From Baffinella frigidus (Eukaryota > Cryptophyceae > Cryptomonadales > Baffinellaceae): DNA of 10,267 nucleotides. Of this stretch, positions 1 through 7,215 are shown piece by piece. The position numbers and the translations under genes are program-made. Each line of letters starts with the position of its first letter. Position 1 is the stretch's first letter. The stretch covers positions 89,382 to 99,648 of the forward strand of contig MU646582.1 of NCBI GenBank assembly GCA_026770585.1, written 5' to 3'. The notes under the pieces were generated by a model. That model ran no database searches, had not been told where the DNA came from, and was given only the letters and a program-made list of their open reading frames with translations.

Positions 1-40
1 TGGACCGCTGGCGTCGCAGGGACGATGCACAGCAGTCGAG

Positions 41-177
41 CCACGCCAGAGTGTTGGAAGGGGTCGCCATAAGTCAATTCCCCGAGAGGAATAGGGGGAC
101 ATTGTTTACTTTTGGCATGGTTGAACGAAAAAATGGCGTTCCCAAAGGGAGCTACCCCCTCCAGCATTCTGGCGTGG
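41..177. mobile_element. MITE-like inverted-repeat element, CCACGCCAG ends
   Basis: The left end starts CCACGCCAGAGTGTTGGA and the right end is its imperfect reverse complement (CCAGCATTCTGGCGTGG), giving arms of about 25 bp around a non-coding core. The ends resemble those of the element at 3680-3834. Instead of a short target-site duplication, an imperfect 34-bp direct repeat (6-39 and 200-233, 28 of 34 matching by eye) lies on both sides. No transposase is present, so it would be non-autonomous. Confidence 0.6.
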
Positions 178-634
178 AGAGGACTGAGTTGGCTTGCATC
201 GCTGGCGTCTCAGGCACGATCCATCGCTGTCGAAAAGTGAGGCAGAGCTAGAAGGTCAGATCACGGAATTGGACCCTTTCCTCTCCATAGCTTTCGAGCC
301 GGAGGAATTTCAGCTTCAGGAAGAAGGGAGGATCAGCAGTGCTCTTCACATAGGATCTCACGGGGAGCCGATTCCGGTATCGTGATTATGGGAAACGGAT
401 CCCCTTACGATCTGTATGATCATTACTATTGATGGGAAACCGATTCAGTATATAGAAATCACTCTTCTGCAAAGTGGTAGTCCGCTCCAATCCAACAAGG
501 GGTTCAAAAAGGACATCTGAAAGCTCCAATTCCCACAACTTCCGGCGCCGCTAGCCACATTTGGAGGACCAAACCGCGTCGGTTGGCTCATGAGTCTGAA
601 AGTCAACTTCCCCTCTCGAGGTTCCGACAGGTTT

Positions 635-776
635 CATCTCGAAAGATAACTGAATCAGTTCACTAAGTAGTGTTTTTATTTAATTAGGAGGCCTAATTGA
701 ATTTACTAGGCCCTAATAAATTTCTCCTATGCAACCTCCTATTGAAAAGGAACTGATTCAGTTATCTTCCGAGATG
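635..776. mobile_element. MITE-like element with about 27-bp inverted ends
   Basis: CATCTCGAAAGATAACTGAA at the left is mirrored by the reverse complement at the right end (through GAGATG at 776), with about one mismatch over 27 bp. The core is AT-rich. AGGTT occurs at 629-633 and again at 777-781, a plausible 5-bp target-site duplication. No coding capacity. Confidence 0.7.
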
Positions 777-821
777 AGGTTATCCTAGCTCTGCCTCACT
801 CGGGTTGGCCGACTAATCTCT

Positions 822-861
822 AGTTGACGTGCTTGTTTTCCGGTAAAAAATCGTCAACGTG
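822..861. repeat. AGTTGAC...GTCAAC hairpin repeat, copy 1
   Basis: GTTGAC (823-828) and GTCAAC (853-858) are inverted arms around a loop of about 24 bp. The sequence just upstream (about 785-820) reads CTAGCTCTGCCTCACTCGG and then GACTAATCTC, the same context seen at copies 3 and 4. Confidence 0.55.
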
Positions 862-928
862 TGAGAGGACAAGACCTTCTTGTGAGGCCCAAGGGGGAAG
901 AGCTCACTCGATTTGACAGACTATTCTT

Positions 929-968
929 AAGTTGACACACTGCGTGTGCGGTACAAATCACTCAACTT
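929..968. repeat. AAGTTGAC hairpin repeat, copy 2
   Basis: AAGTTGAC at 929-936 faces CTCAACTT at 961-968 (one mismatch to the perfect arm). The loop contains TGCGGTACAAAT, shared with copies 3 and 4. It is followed by GACCTTGTTGTGAGGCCCGA, a tail also found after copy 4. Confidence 0.55.
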
Positions 969-1157
969 TAGAGGGGGAAAGACCTTGTTGTGAGGCCCGA
1001 TGAGGAGAGCTGACACTTTTAAAGACCTTTTTGTTTTAAACGTCGTAGGAGGAGGGGGGGTTCCTACCGTAGGCTAAGGGGTCCGCTGGCGTTTCCAGGT
1101 TCACAACCGTGATCCAACCTTCTAGCTCTGCCTCACTCGCGTTGGCCGACTATTTTC

Positions 1158-1198
1158 AAGTTGACACACTGGGATTTGCGGTACAAACCCGTCAATTT
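1158..1198. repeat. AAGTTGAC hairpin repeat, copy 3
   Basis: AAGTTGACACACTG faces a degraded GTCAATTT arm, with TTTGCGGTACAAA in the loop. It is preceded by CTAGCTCTGCCTCACTCG and GTTGGCCGACTATT, like copy 1. Confidence 0.55.
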
Positions 1199-1223
1199 TA
1201 GAGCGGAGAAGAGCCCAAATTCC

Positions 1224-1394
1224 TAGTGCCGCAACCCAGGGTGGGTTTTGTAAAGCAACTCGTTCTGGTACAAATTATAAAACGAGACCTCGTTTAAAAA
1301 GGAGTTGATTTTTTTTTAGTTTTAAGTGATCTTTGTTTTATAATTTGTACCAGAACGAGTTGCTTTACAAAACTCACCCTGGGTTGCGTCACTA
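1224..1394. mobile_element. MITE-like element with 60-bp terminal inverted repeats
   Basis: Arms 1224-1283 and 1335-1394 are reverse complements with about two mismatches over 60 bp, starting TAGTG and ending CACTA, around an AT-rich loop of about 51 bp. The outermost TA on each side could be a TA target-site duplication, but this is uncertain. The near-perfect arms suggest a fairly recent insertion. No coding capacity. Confidence 0.8.
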
Positions 1395-1483
1395 TTAACA
1401 TAGACTGAGACAGCTTGGACCTTCTGGTGAGGGCCGATGAGAAAGAGCTGCCCCTGCCTCACTCGGTCTGACAGACTATTCTC

Positions 1484-1524
1484 AAGTTGACACGCTGATT
1501 TTGCGGTACAAATTCGTTAACTTT
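1484..1524. repeat. AAGTTGAC hairpin repeat, copy 4
   Basis: AAGTTGACACGCTG faces GTTAACTT (one change from GTCAACTT). It lies between a CTGCCTCACTCGG-type upstream end and a GACCTTCTTGTGAGGCCCGA tail, the most complete example of the longer repeat unit. Confidence 0.55.
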
Positions 1525-2317
1525 TGAGCGGAAAAGACCTTCTTGTGAGGCCCGATTAGGAACAGCTGACCCGTCTCGAGGTTCACAACCGTGTCGAATA
1601 TCACGACTGACCCCCCCCCTCCCACCACGGGCTCCGCAAGGCACCTGGTAGTCGCACAGGTTATGGGTAGGTACAGGTTATGGGTATCCTCGTTTGCAGA
1701 GGGATGCAGAGGGCGAGCGGCATGTGTTGGGGCATTTTTAAAAATGGCTGCTCCGTGGTTTCCCTGCGGGTTTCATCCGGGGACATGTTGAATTCAAAAG
1801 AAAACGGATCCCTATCTGTCCATAGGAGTTGGACGACGGTTAATTAGGGCCAGAAGTAAATTGAATTAGGACCAGAACCCGGTTTGATATGCCATTTTCT
1901 TTTAAATTAAACATGTTCCCGGATGAGGTCCGCGGGAGGTGAGCCTCTAGGCGATTCTGTGAGGCAAGTGCAGTGGGAAATCCCGAGGTTTCGCAGCAAC
2001 TTGTGAGTACCGTGCAGGGGTTTTGGATGCGGGCAGGGAGGAGCGTGAGATCCGTGAGATCCCGCAACTCAAAATCCTGGATCCGCCTCCTACCCTCTTC
2101 ACGCACCTCGTGGGAGAACCCATTACGCACAGACGCGGCCACCTGCCCAGAACATGTGTCTTCACAGATCCCCGTGCTCTAAACCCCTCCAAACGGCGGC
2201 TGTGTATCCCAAACACAGAGCCCAACACTGACGGATCCTGAATCGCAACAGCGATTCATTCTTGCCACGCAGTAGGGTTGTGGGGTTCAGGCGGCACACC
2301 GTCCCTCCCCGGGTCGT

Positions 2318-2452
2318 ATGGGAGAGTCTCGCGCTCGGCCCGCCGTTCCTCCAGCAACAGCGAGGAACGCGAGGAGGGTAAGACACAAAAAGCGACGGCG
2401 AAAATCCGGCATCGTTCTCGGTATGGGGAACTCCGAAGGAACACGGAAATGA
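2318..2452 (+). other. Possible 44-codon upstream ORF in the leader
   Basis: An ATG at 2318 opens 44 codons ending in TGA at 2450-2452, 122 bp before the main start codon. The peptide is basic (it contains KKRRRK) and is not recognised. If transcription starts upstream of 2318, ribosomes would meet this frame first and it could reduce translation of the main frame. It could equally be chance coding in GC-rich DNA; neither the transcription start nor conservation is visible here. Confidence 0.25.
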
Positions 2453-2574
2453 CTTTGAGTCGACGGCCACTTTTGCGTCCTTCCACGTCAGGGGGGGGAG
2501 AGGCCCTTCTCTTCTGATCCCCCGACGCACCCAGGAGGTAGAAAGGATTGAGCGGATCTGATCGAGCGGCGAGG

Positions 2575-3000
2575 ATGCGGGCCAGGGATGCAGGCATCCT
2601 GCTCGTCGGAGCTCTGGCGATCTTTCTGGGGCTCGAGGCGGGGAACGAGTTCGAGGTGAAGCGGAGGTGGTCGCTGGAGCTCAAGCCGACGCTGTACCGC
2701 AACGGGAGGTTCGCCCAGCAGGACGAGCGGCTCCCGCAACCCATCGTCGACGATCTCGACGGTGATGGGGTGAACGAGGTGATCGTCGCGACCCGCGACC
2801 CCAAGATCAAGATCCTCGACCCGCAGCACCCCACCGGCGGGCTGCACCACACGGTGACCGGCTCGGGGGAAATGGCGCTCCACATCAAGGCAGAGACGAC
2901 GCTGCTCTCCCAGGGAGTGGGCAACGTGCGGAGCGGGCGCCAGCCGGTCGCCATGGCGACTGGCTTCCTCCACCCCGCGGAAGACCGTCGGCGCCACAAG
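2575..3000 (+). CDS. NERD1: NERD1-like FG-GAP membrane protein, exon 1 (start)
   Basis: First coding exon, 142 codons. The start is the ATG at 2575 (A at -3), because the product then begins MRARDAGILLVGALAIFLGL, which resembles the N-terminus I recall for Arabidopsis NERD1 (MR-RD--IL----AIF). Residues 7-20 form one hydrophobic segment, a signal peptide or signal anchor. Residues 54-82 (PQPIVDDLDGDGVNEVIVAT, then PKIKILDP) are the first FG-GAP/VCBS-type blade with a DxDGDGxxE calcium-binding-type loop at 60-68. Residues 121-130 (GRQPVAMATG) match another conserved stretch. The exon ends CACAAG|GTCTGG at 3000/3001; reading through gives an unrelated tail and a stop at 3052. In Arabidopsis NERD1 is described as a secretory-pathway (Golgi) membrane protein linked to exocyst function and root growth; that role is carried over by family only. 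Long frames on the opposite strand here are shadows. Confidence 0.85.
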
Positions 3001-3381
3001 GTCTGGAGCATCTCATGGAGAGCTCGGGATTTTATCACGGGTGCAGATACTTAAGCAATGGCGCGAAAAGGGAGATCTTGTGCCAGGCGTGAGCTTGACA
3101 GCGTTCGGTTCAGGACTGCCAAACCATCAGCGTTCGAACGGCAGTTGCTCTCATTTCTGTACAGCCACGTTTGCAAGAGGAGGGGACGCACAGCGAGCTA
3201 GGGTTTTATACTTCTCAGCAGTCGTAATTGAGAGTCGCTAGGACGTGGTACACGGGCGATCGCTAACGGCCACCGCTCCCACGACTGTGGAATAACTAGG
3301 GCTTTTCTCGGAATTTAATTTTTAATTCCCGATTCAGTTTCCCCCCGGTTCCAAACCTGTCGGGTTCAGGCCAACGTGGAG

Positions 3382-3593
3382 GGACCACCAGCAACCCGTA
3401 ACAGCTTATAACCGGGTCGGGTACTGCAGTGATTTTCAGCCAAACCGATGAGATCTCATCGGTATCTCCCGTCAGCAATTCGAGGTCCCTAGGGTGTCCT
3501 ACCGTAGGGTCCTACGAAAACATCAAAAAAAAACATCTCATTCCCGGATCTTGCAAGGACCCGGTAAAAGTTGCTACGGGTTGCTGGTGGGAC
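3382..3593. mobile_element. Inverted-repeat element, GGGACCACCAGCAACCCGT ends
   Basis: The left arm 3382-3418 and right arm 3558-3593 are imperfect reverse complements (GACCACCAGCAACCCGTA at the outside, ACCGGGTC at the inside). The interior holds the palindrome at 3444-3463 and a CCTACCGTAGGG motif at about 3498. No open frame of note; probably a non-autonomous DNA element. Confidence 0.6.
3444..3463. repeat. Perfect 20-bp palindrome
   Basis: ACCGATGAGATCTCATCGGT equals its own reverse complement. It sits near the middle of the inverted-repeat element at 3382-3593 and may form the tip of its hairpin. Confidence 0.8.
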
Positions 3594-3611
3594 GCTGCGA
3601 GAAAGGGGGTG

Positions 3612-3638
3612 GAAATGGCGGCATCTTGAACCCACTAG
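3612..3638 (+). repeat. 27-bp direct repeat, left copy
   Basis: GAAATGGCGGCATCTTGAAC and the following CCACTAG recur without change at 3846-3872, on the other side of the element at 3680-3834. The right copy abuts the element's flank more closely (12 bp) than the left (41 bp), so this is not a simple target-site duplication. Confidence 0.8.
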
Positions 3639-3679
3639 GCGGCATCCGACACTTGGAGAAAACGTTCCATTCTGTTCAA

Positions 3680-3834
3680 CCACGCCAGGTCACAAGTGGG
3701 AATTTGCCTAAAGTTAATCCGGGAGATTTGGGAGAGAGTCACGCCAAAACCGCAACAATGTGGGATTTACAACACGAAACCACTTTTAAGCGAAACGTCG
3801 CGTTTTGAATTTCTCAGTTGGTGACCTGGCGTGG
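3680..3834. mobile_element. MITE-like element, CCACGCCAGGTCAC ends
   Basis: A 14-bp perfect terminal inverted repeat (CCACGCCAGGTCAC at 3680, GTGACCTGGCGTGG ending 3834) bounds 155 bp. The start of the left end recurs in reverse orientation at about 9440-9478 (GAAATTCGCACTTGTAGCCT then GGCGTGG), so the family is dispersed. The outer CCACGCCAG matches the element at 41-177. Confidence 0.7.
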
Positions 3835-3845
3835 ACCGAGTCCCT

Positions 3846-3872
3846 GAAATGGCGGCATCTTGAACCCACTAG
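3846..3872 (+). repeat. 27-bp direct repeat, right copy
   Basis: Identical to 3612-3638; see that entry. Confidence 0.8.
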
Positions 3873-3908
3873 ACAACATCTGCAACTGAGATGAATTATT
3901 TCATTATT

Positions 3909-3990
3909 TGTGAACCGCGCCCCATTCTGTGTAGACCGCGCCCCGTTCTTGTAAACTGCGCCCCATTCTGTGTAAACCGCGCCCCTGCAG
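3909..3990 (+). repeat. Four tandem TGTGTAAACCGCGCCCCATTC-type units
   Basis: Four units of about 20 bp differ by single bases; the last runs into CTGCAG and the exon 2 fragment at 3991. Further units occur at 4051-4070, 4223-4241 and 4242-4259. The final unit is GTGTAAACCACGCAG, the real exon 2 acceptor. The repeat therefore looks like a multiplied intron 3' end. Confidence 0.75.
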
Positions 3991-4032
3991 GTGTTGCTGG
4001 TGCTGACGCACGACTGGACGGTGATGTGTTTC
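3991..4032 (+). pseudogene. Broken upstream copy of exon 2
   Basis: After CTGCAG, 42 bases match exon 2 (4260-4301) at 41 positions; the one change turns the third codon GTG into CTG (V to L). Translation gives VLLVLTHDWTVMCF, then the match stops abruptly at TTGAG. There is no donor site and the frame soon reaches a stop. The AG acceptor is intact, so it could act as a decoy acceptor for exon 1 splicing. Confidence 0.85.
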
Positions 4033-4072
4033 TTGAGATTTTTTTCCAGTGTGTGTAAACCGCGCCCCATTA

Positions 4073-4222
4073 CCACACAGGGCGCAACGTGGGGGTATTC
4101 CAGGGGCGCCCTTTGAGCCATTGAGGTGCCCATGGAGCCGTTTTCTTCTCAAAACTGACTTTTGAATACCGTTTTCCCTCAACAATTGACTTTGAAATAC
4201 CCCCCCCTCCAGCCCTGCGTGG
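4073..4222. mobile_element. MITE-like element, CCACRCAGGG ends, copy 1
   Basis: Begins CCACACAGGGCGCAACGTGG and ends with the imperfect reverse complement CCAGCCCTGCGTGG. The whole 150 bp reappears in opposite orientation at 6050-6200, and its half at about 8546-8613. It sits inside the GTGTAAACCGCGCCCC repeats, which occur on both sides, so it inserted after those repeats had multiplied. Confidence 0.8.
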
Positions 4223-4259
4223 TGTGTAAACCGCGCCCCATGGTGTGTAAACCACGCAG

Positions 4260-4349
4260 GTGTTGGTGGTGCTGACGCACGACTGGACGGTGATGTGTTT
4301 CGATCATCATTTGAAGCTCCTGTGGGAGAGCAACCCGATGAAGATCAAG
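4260..4349 (+). CDS. NERD1: NERD1-like protein, exon 2
   Basis: Thirty codons between CACGCAG|GTG and ATCAAG|GTGTGC, phase 0 at both ends; protein residues 143-172. The product VLVVLTHDWTVMCFDHHLKL followed by LWESNPMKIK matches the conserved NERD1 stretch that I recall as VVVVTSGW-VLCFDHNLKKLWE, a beta-propeller-type blade. It joins exon 1 (…RRRHK) and exon 3 (VAHAFHKE…) without a frame change. A truncated copy lies 270 bp upstream (3991-4032). I rely on remembered homology and splice sites; no transcript evidence is available. Confidence 0.85.
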
Positions 4350-4599
4350 GTGTGCAATTGTCTCACGACGAACCCCCTGTAATTGTTGGCCTGCAGGACG
4401 AAAAAATATTTCCGTAAACACGGCGGTTGGCAACCCATCATTTTAACTTCGTATACTGTTGTATACTCGGTGATATATGACTCTGGGTAGGTGGCTCTCT
4501 AGAGCATCTTTCTGCTCTCGCGTGTCGCCTCCCAGAGGCGCCAACCAACCCTGAGTCTATCAAACACGGCTGCACGCTGGTTCTTCTCGGAAAATGCTC

Positions 4600-4706
4600 T
4601 ATCCTTTAAGTGCCCAGTAGGCGCATACGCCCTACCGTAGGGCCCTAGGACCTGCATAGGACTTCTTGACGGTCAAATTTGACCGGCTGGCCACTTAAGG
4701 GATACG
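4600..4706. mobile_element. Inverted-repeat element with TATCCTTTAAGTGCCCAG ends
   Basis: TATCCTTTAAGTGCCCAG at the left faces CTGGCCACTTAAGGGATA at the right, imperfect reverse complements of 18 bp. The interior includes CCTACCGTAGGG (about 4631) and the perfect 16-bp palindrome CGGTCAAATTTGACCG at 4670-4685. Confidence 0.6.
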
Positions 4707-4732
4707 GCTGAGCAGCGTTCCAGGGCCCTTTC

Positions 4733-4887
4733 CTAGCTCTGTCCCAGTTCAATTTGGGCTCGTAGATAGAGCCCCCCCCCCCCCCAATTCCACTGGTGAA
4801 TTTCATGGGGGGGTGTCAAAATTCACCTGTGAAATTTCGGGGGGGGGACTGTATCTACGAGCCCAAATTGAACTAGGACAGAGCTAG
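4733..4887. mobile_element. MITE-like element, CTAGCTCTGTCC ends, copy 1
   Basis: Arms of about 39 bp begin CTAGCTCTGTCCCAGTTCAA and are mirrored at the right end with about two mismatches. Inside them a run of 14 C faces runs of G, so the poly-C/poly-G tracts extend the stem. CTTTC at 4728-4732 and 4888-4892 is a perfect 5-bp target-site duplication. Copies: 6307-6460 (full) and 8720-8773 (left half). Confidence 0.85.
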
Positions 4888-5120
4888 CTTTCTTCCGGAT
4901 TCGGGATACTGGAGACCGCGTTTCTGGCCGATTGAGTAGAGCGGGTTTCTCATCTCGTGCACACGAAAACAATCAAACAATGCCAAAAGGTAACAGTTTA
5001 GTAACAGCATCGTCAACTTCCACTCGAGGCTAGAAATGTGACTATTTCAAAGCAGGGATTCGTTTGCAAGTGAAGAAAGAAAAGAGGTGTGTAGTAATTT
5101 TTACACAACTGGAGGCGTTT

Positions 5121-5158
5121 GGTCACGTAGCGGGCGGAATTCCGCCCGCTACGTGACC
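5121..5158. repeat. Perfect 38-bp palindrome
   Basis: GGTCACGTAGCGGGCGGAAT and the following 18 bases form an uninterrupted perfect palindrome centred on GAATTC. AGGCGT (5113-5118) and ACGCCT (5159-5164) extend it after a 2-base asymmetry. It contains two CACGTAG/CTACGTG motifs and a central GCGGGCGGAATTCCGCCCGC. Shown directly by the sequence; no function is evident. Confidence 0.9.
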
Positions 5159-5688
5159 ACGCCTGCCCGTGACTGGTACTAAATTTAACAACCCCACATT
5201 TAAAATAGTCCCATTTTTGGCCTCGAGTGGTTTGGGTATTGTTGTATTGTTTTCGGTGGCCAACAGATGCGAAAACCGCTCTACGCCTAGAGAGTTTCGG
5301 TTTCGCTCAAGTCTTTCGTCATCACCAGCACAACAATGGCATCTCTCGCAGAATTGGTTAGGATCGTAGGGGTGTTCCTACGGTATTGCCTACCGTAGGG
5401 TCCTAAGGATTATCCACGTGTGGTTTATTCACGAAACCCTTTGTTGTCCGCTGTGTGGCTTATGGAGTTTCGGTTTCGTTGGCTTTCGCCGGCATCCGCA
5501 CAATAACGCCATCTTAGTGTGCGGGGCAACTCAATTTAAACCGCCTTTTATGCTATCTTAAGGGTGGTGACTCTCTTATTTTGCCATATTAGCTTCGGCA
5601 TAGCTTTAATATATCAGAATCCGCACAATAACGCCATCTATCGCACAGGCTTGCACTGGATCGTGAAACAGTTAAGACCCATTCCTGT

Positions 5689-5787
5689 AGGAGAAGCGAA
5701 CGTGTTTCTGTGCGGGTACATGTTGTTCGGGGGATGTTCAGTCTAGCGTGGAACAGCTTCGATCCGGCCCTGAAATCTTGCCGCGGA
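5689..5787 (+). repeat. 99-bp dispersed repeat, copy 1
   Basis: Starts AGGAGAAGCGAACGTGTTTC and ends TCTTGCCGCGGA. Copies at 6208-6306 (one mismatch) and 8621-8719 (about four mismatches). A distant relative seems to lie at about 6735-6800 (GGCGACGCGAACATGTTTTT … GGGGGAAGTTCAGTCTA). No conserved coding frame or tRNA-like promoter boxes seen. Confidence 0.8.
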
Positions 5788-5881
5788 GACGCGTGTTTCT
5801 TGGAATACACTGCCAGCCAGGATCTTTTACCCTGAGAATAATGCCATCTCTCGCACAGGCTCGCACTGGATCTAATCGCGG

Positions 5882-6004
5882 CGAGTATTTATGATAAATA
5901 CGCACCGGCAACGAAATTTACTACACACGTGGATCGTACTAGTAATTATTCAAGCATGTGTGTAGTAAATTTCGTTATCGGTGCGCATTTATCATAAATA
6001 CTCG
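5882..6004. mobile_element. MITE-like element with 47-bp arms, ACTACACAC core
   Basis: Arms 5882-5928 and 5958-6004 (CGAGTATTTATGATAAATAC outermost, AAATTTACTACACAC innermost) are reverse complements with a few mismatches. The inner part resembles that of the element at 8058-8184. Confidence 0.8.
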
Positions 6005-6049
6005 TCCGGATGAGATCGTGGAACATTTTGGACCCAGACCTGTCTGATT

Positions 6050-6200
6050 CCACGCAGGGCTGGAGGGGGGGGTATTTCAAAGTCATTTTTTGGAGGGAAA
6101 ACGGTATTCAAAAGTCAATTTTGAGAAGAAAGCGGCTCCAAGGGCGACCCAATGGCTCAAAGGGCGACCCTGGAATACCCCCACGTAGCGCCCTGTGTGG
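6050..6200. mobile_element. MITE-like element, CCACRCAGGG ends, copy 2
   Basis: Reverse-oriented copy of 4073-4222. Begins CCACGCAGGGCTGGAGGGG and ends CGCCCTGTGTGG. ATT lies on both sides (6047-6049 and 6201-6203), a possible 3-bp target-site duplication. Seven bases downstream starts the 99-bp unit. Confidence 0.8.
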
Positions 6201-6207
6201 ATTGCAC

Positions 6208-6306
6208 AGGAGAAGCGAACGTGTTTCTTTGCGGGTACATGTTGTTCGGGGGATGTTCAGTCTAGCGTGGAACAGCTTCGATCCGGCCCTGAAATCTTGC
6301 CGCGGA
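6208..6306 (+). repeat. 99-bp dispersed repeat, copy 2
   Basis: Nearly identical to 5689-5787; lies between the elements 6050-6200 and 6307-6460 and abuts the latter. Confidence 0.8.
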
Positions 6307-6460
6307 CTAGCTCTGTCCCACTTCAATTTGGGCTCGTGGATAGAGTGCCCCCCCCCGAAATTTCACTGGATAATTTCATGGGGGGGTGTCAAGATTCACC
6401 TGTGAAATGGGGGGGGGGGCACTCTATCTACGAGCCCAAATTGAACTGGGACAGAGCTAG
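6307..6460. mobile_element. MITE-like element, CTAGCTCTGTCC ends, copy 2
   Basis: Same family and layout as 4733-4887, including the facing poly-C and poly-G tracts. I see no clear target-site duplication here, in contrast to copy 1. Confidence 0.8.
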
Positions 6461-6896
6461 GATGAGACTCGTGTTTCTTCGAATAGCGTGGATCCTAGTA
6501 GTGTGTCTCGTTGGGGTCAATCCCGATTCCCGACCTTTCGGGTCGGGACACAGCACTCCACTTAGCAGCGACCGAGGTCCTTTTCACCTTGAATTCAAGG
6601 CGAAATTCCGGTTAGGTTCCAGGGCGATGGATACGACTCTATCACAAATCGTTTAGATGGACTGTATCCGTGAAGCCCCCGGTGGCTGCTAAGTGGATTG
6701 GATCCGATCCAGTCCTGTCGAAGATGTGCGAATCTTGCTGGGGCGACGCGAACATGTTTTTCTCGGATCCAGTTTATCCGGGGGAAGTTCAGTCTAACCG
6801 GATTTACCGGACTGGGCGCAGGGTCGGGTCCCCGAACAGTTGCACTTTCGCGGAGTCGGGGAAAAATAAACCCCAAACCCTGAACCCTAAACGCAG

Positions 6897-6938
6897 GTTG
6901 CCCACGCGTTCCACAAGGAGGCAACCATCTCAATCTCC
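6897..6938 (+). pseudogene. Broken exon 3 copy A
   Basis: Follows ACGCAG. Reads VAHAFHKEATISIS as in exon 3, then hits TGA (6939-6941) where telomere-like sequence begins. Acceptor intact, no donor. Confidence 0.85.
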
Positions 6939-7009
6939 TGAACCCTAAATAAACGCTAAGACTTAAACCCTAACCCTAAACCCTAAATAAACCCTCAACC
7001 CAAACACAG

Positions 7010-7062
7010 GTTACCCAGGCGTTGCACAAGGAGGCAACGATCTCAATTTCCCCTTCGAAACC
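7010..7062 (+). pseudogene. Broken exon 3 copy B
   Basis: Follows CACAG. Reads VTQALHKEATISISPSK, then drifts into telomere-like DNA. The most diverged copy (H to Q and F to L among other changes). Confidence 0.8.
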
Positions 7063-7164
7063 CCGGAGCCCAAACCCTACACCCTAAACCCCAGACCACA
7101 AACTTCAGAGACGAAAAACTAAACCCCAAAGCCTAAACCGTAACTAAACCCTAAACCCTAACAG

Positions 7165-7215
7165 GTTGCGCACGCGTTCCACAAGGAGGCGACCATCTCA
7201 ATCTCCCCTTCGAAA
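7165..7215 (+). pseudogene. Broken exon 3 copy C
   Basis: Follows CCCTAACAG. Reads VAHAFHKEATISISPSK exactly as exon 3, then continues into CCCAAA-type repeats. With its upstream GACCACAAACTTC unit it is a larger duplicate of the sequence leading into exon 3. Confidence 0.85.

Larger units (their letters stand above)
1..2317. other. Intergenic region, no gene recognised
   Basis: No open frame here looks like a conserved protein; the frames are short, overlap on both strands and often cross repeats. The region holds three inverted-repeat elements (41-177, 635-776, 1224-1394) and four copies of a short hairpin repeat (about 822-1524), several of them next to a CTAGCTCTGCCTCAC-like end and a TTGTGAGGCCCGATGAGG-like tail. 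The part from about 1900 to 2317 is free of obvious repeats and may contain the promoter of the downstream gene, but I see no convincing TATA box. Confidence 0.6.
3001..4259 (+). other. Intron 1 (1,259 bp), repeat-rich
   Basis: Bounded by AAG|GTCTGG and CACGCAG|GTG, phase 0. It holds an inverted-repeat element at 3382-3593 with a 20-bp palindrome, another at 3680-3834 flanked by 27-bp direct repeats, seven GTGTAAACCGCGCCCC-type repeats, a broken copy of exon 2 at 3991-4032 and a third inverted-repeat element at 4073-4222. I see no further exon in 3001-3380. Confidence 0.75.

Noticed and set aside
2256-3038. Long open frames on the minus strand opposite exon 1
   Set aside because: They are arginine/proline-rich shadows of a GC-rich + strand exon with a recognisable product; no family resemblance.
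3001-3054. Exon 1 continuing to the stop at 3052 as a short protein
   Set aside because: Similarity to the family ends at the AAG|GT and resumes in exon 2; the extra 17 codons look like intron sequence.
3909-4259. CRISPR-like array of 20-bp repeats
   Set aside because: Eukaryotic intron context, tandem units without regular unique spacers, no cas genes.
4480-4556. tRNA-like or small RNA gene
   Set aside because: An imperfect inverted repeat (GACTCTGGGTAGGTGGC / GCGCCAACCAACCCTGAGTC) but no cloverleaf, A-box or B-box; more likely a hairpin repeat.
6526-6548. Terminator-like hairpin TCCCGACC-TTTCG-GGTCGGGA
   Set aside because: A bacterial-type terminator is not expected in this eukaryotic intron; noted only as a small inverted repeat.
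6195-6656. Protein-coding gene over the 99-bp repeat and elements
   Set aside because: The frames cross three repeat units and poly-C/poly-G tracts, and the two other copies of the 99-bp unit do not keep one frame as a protein.
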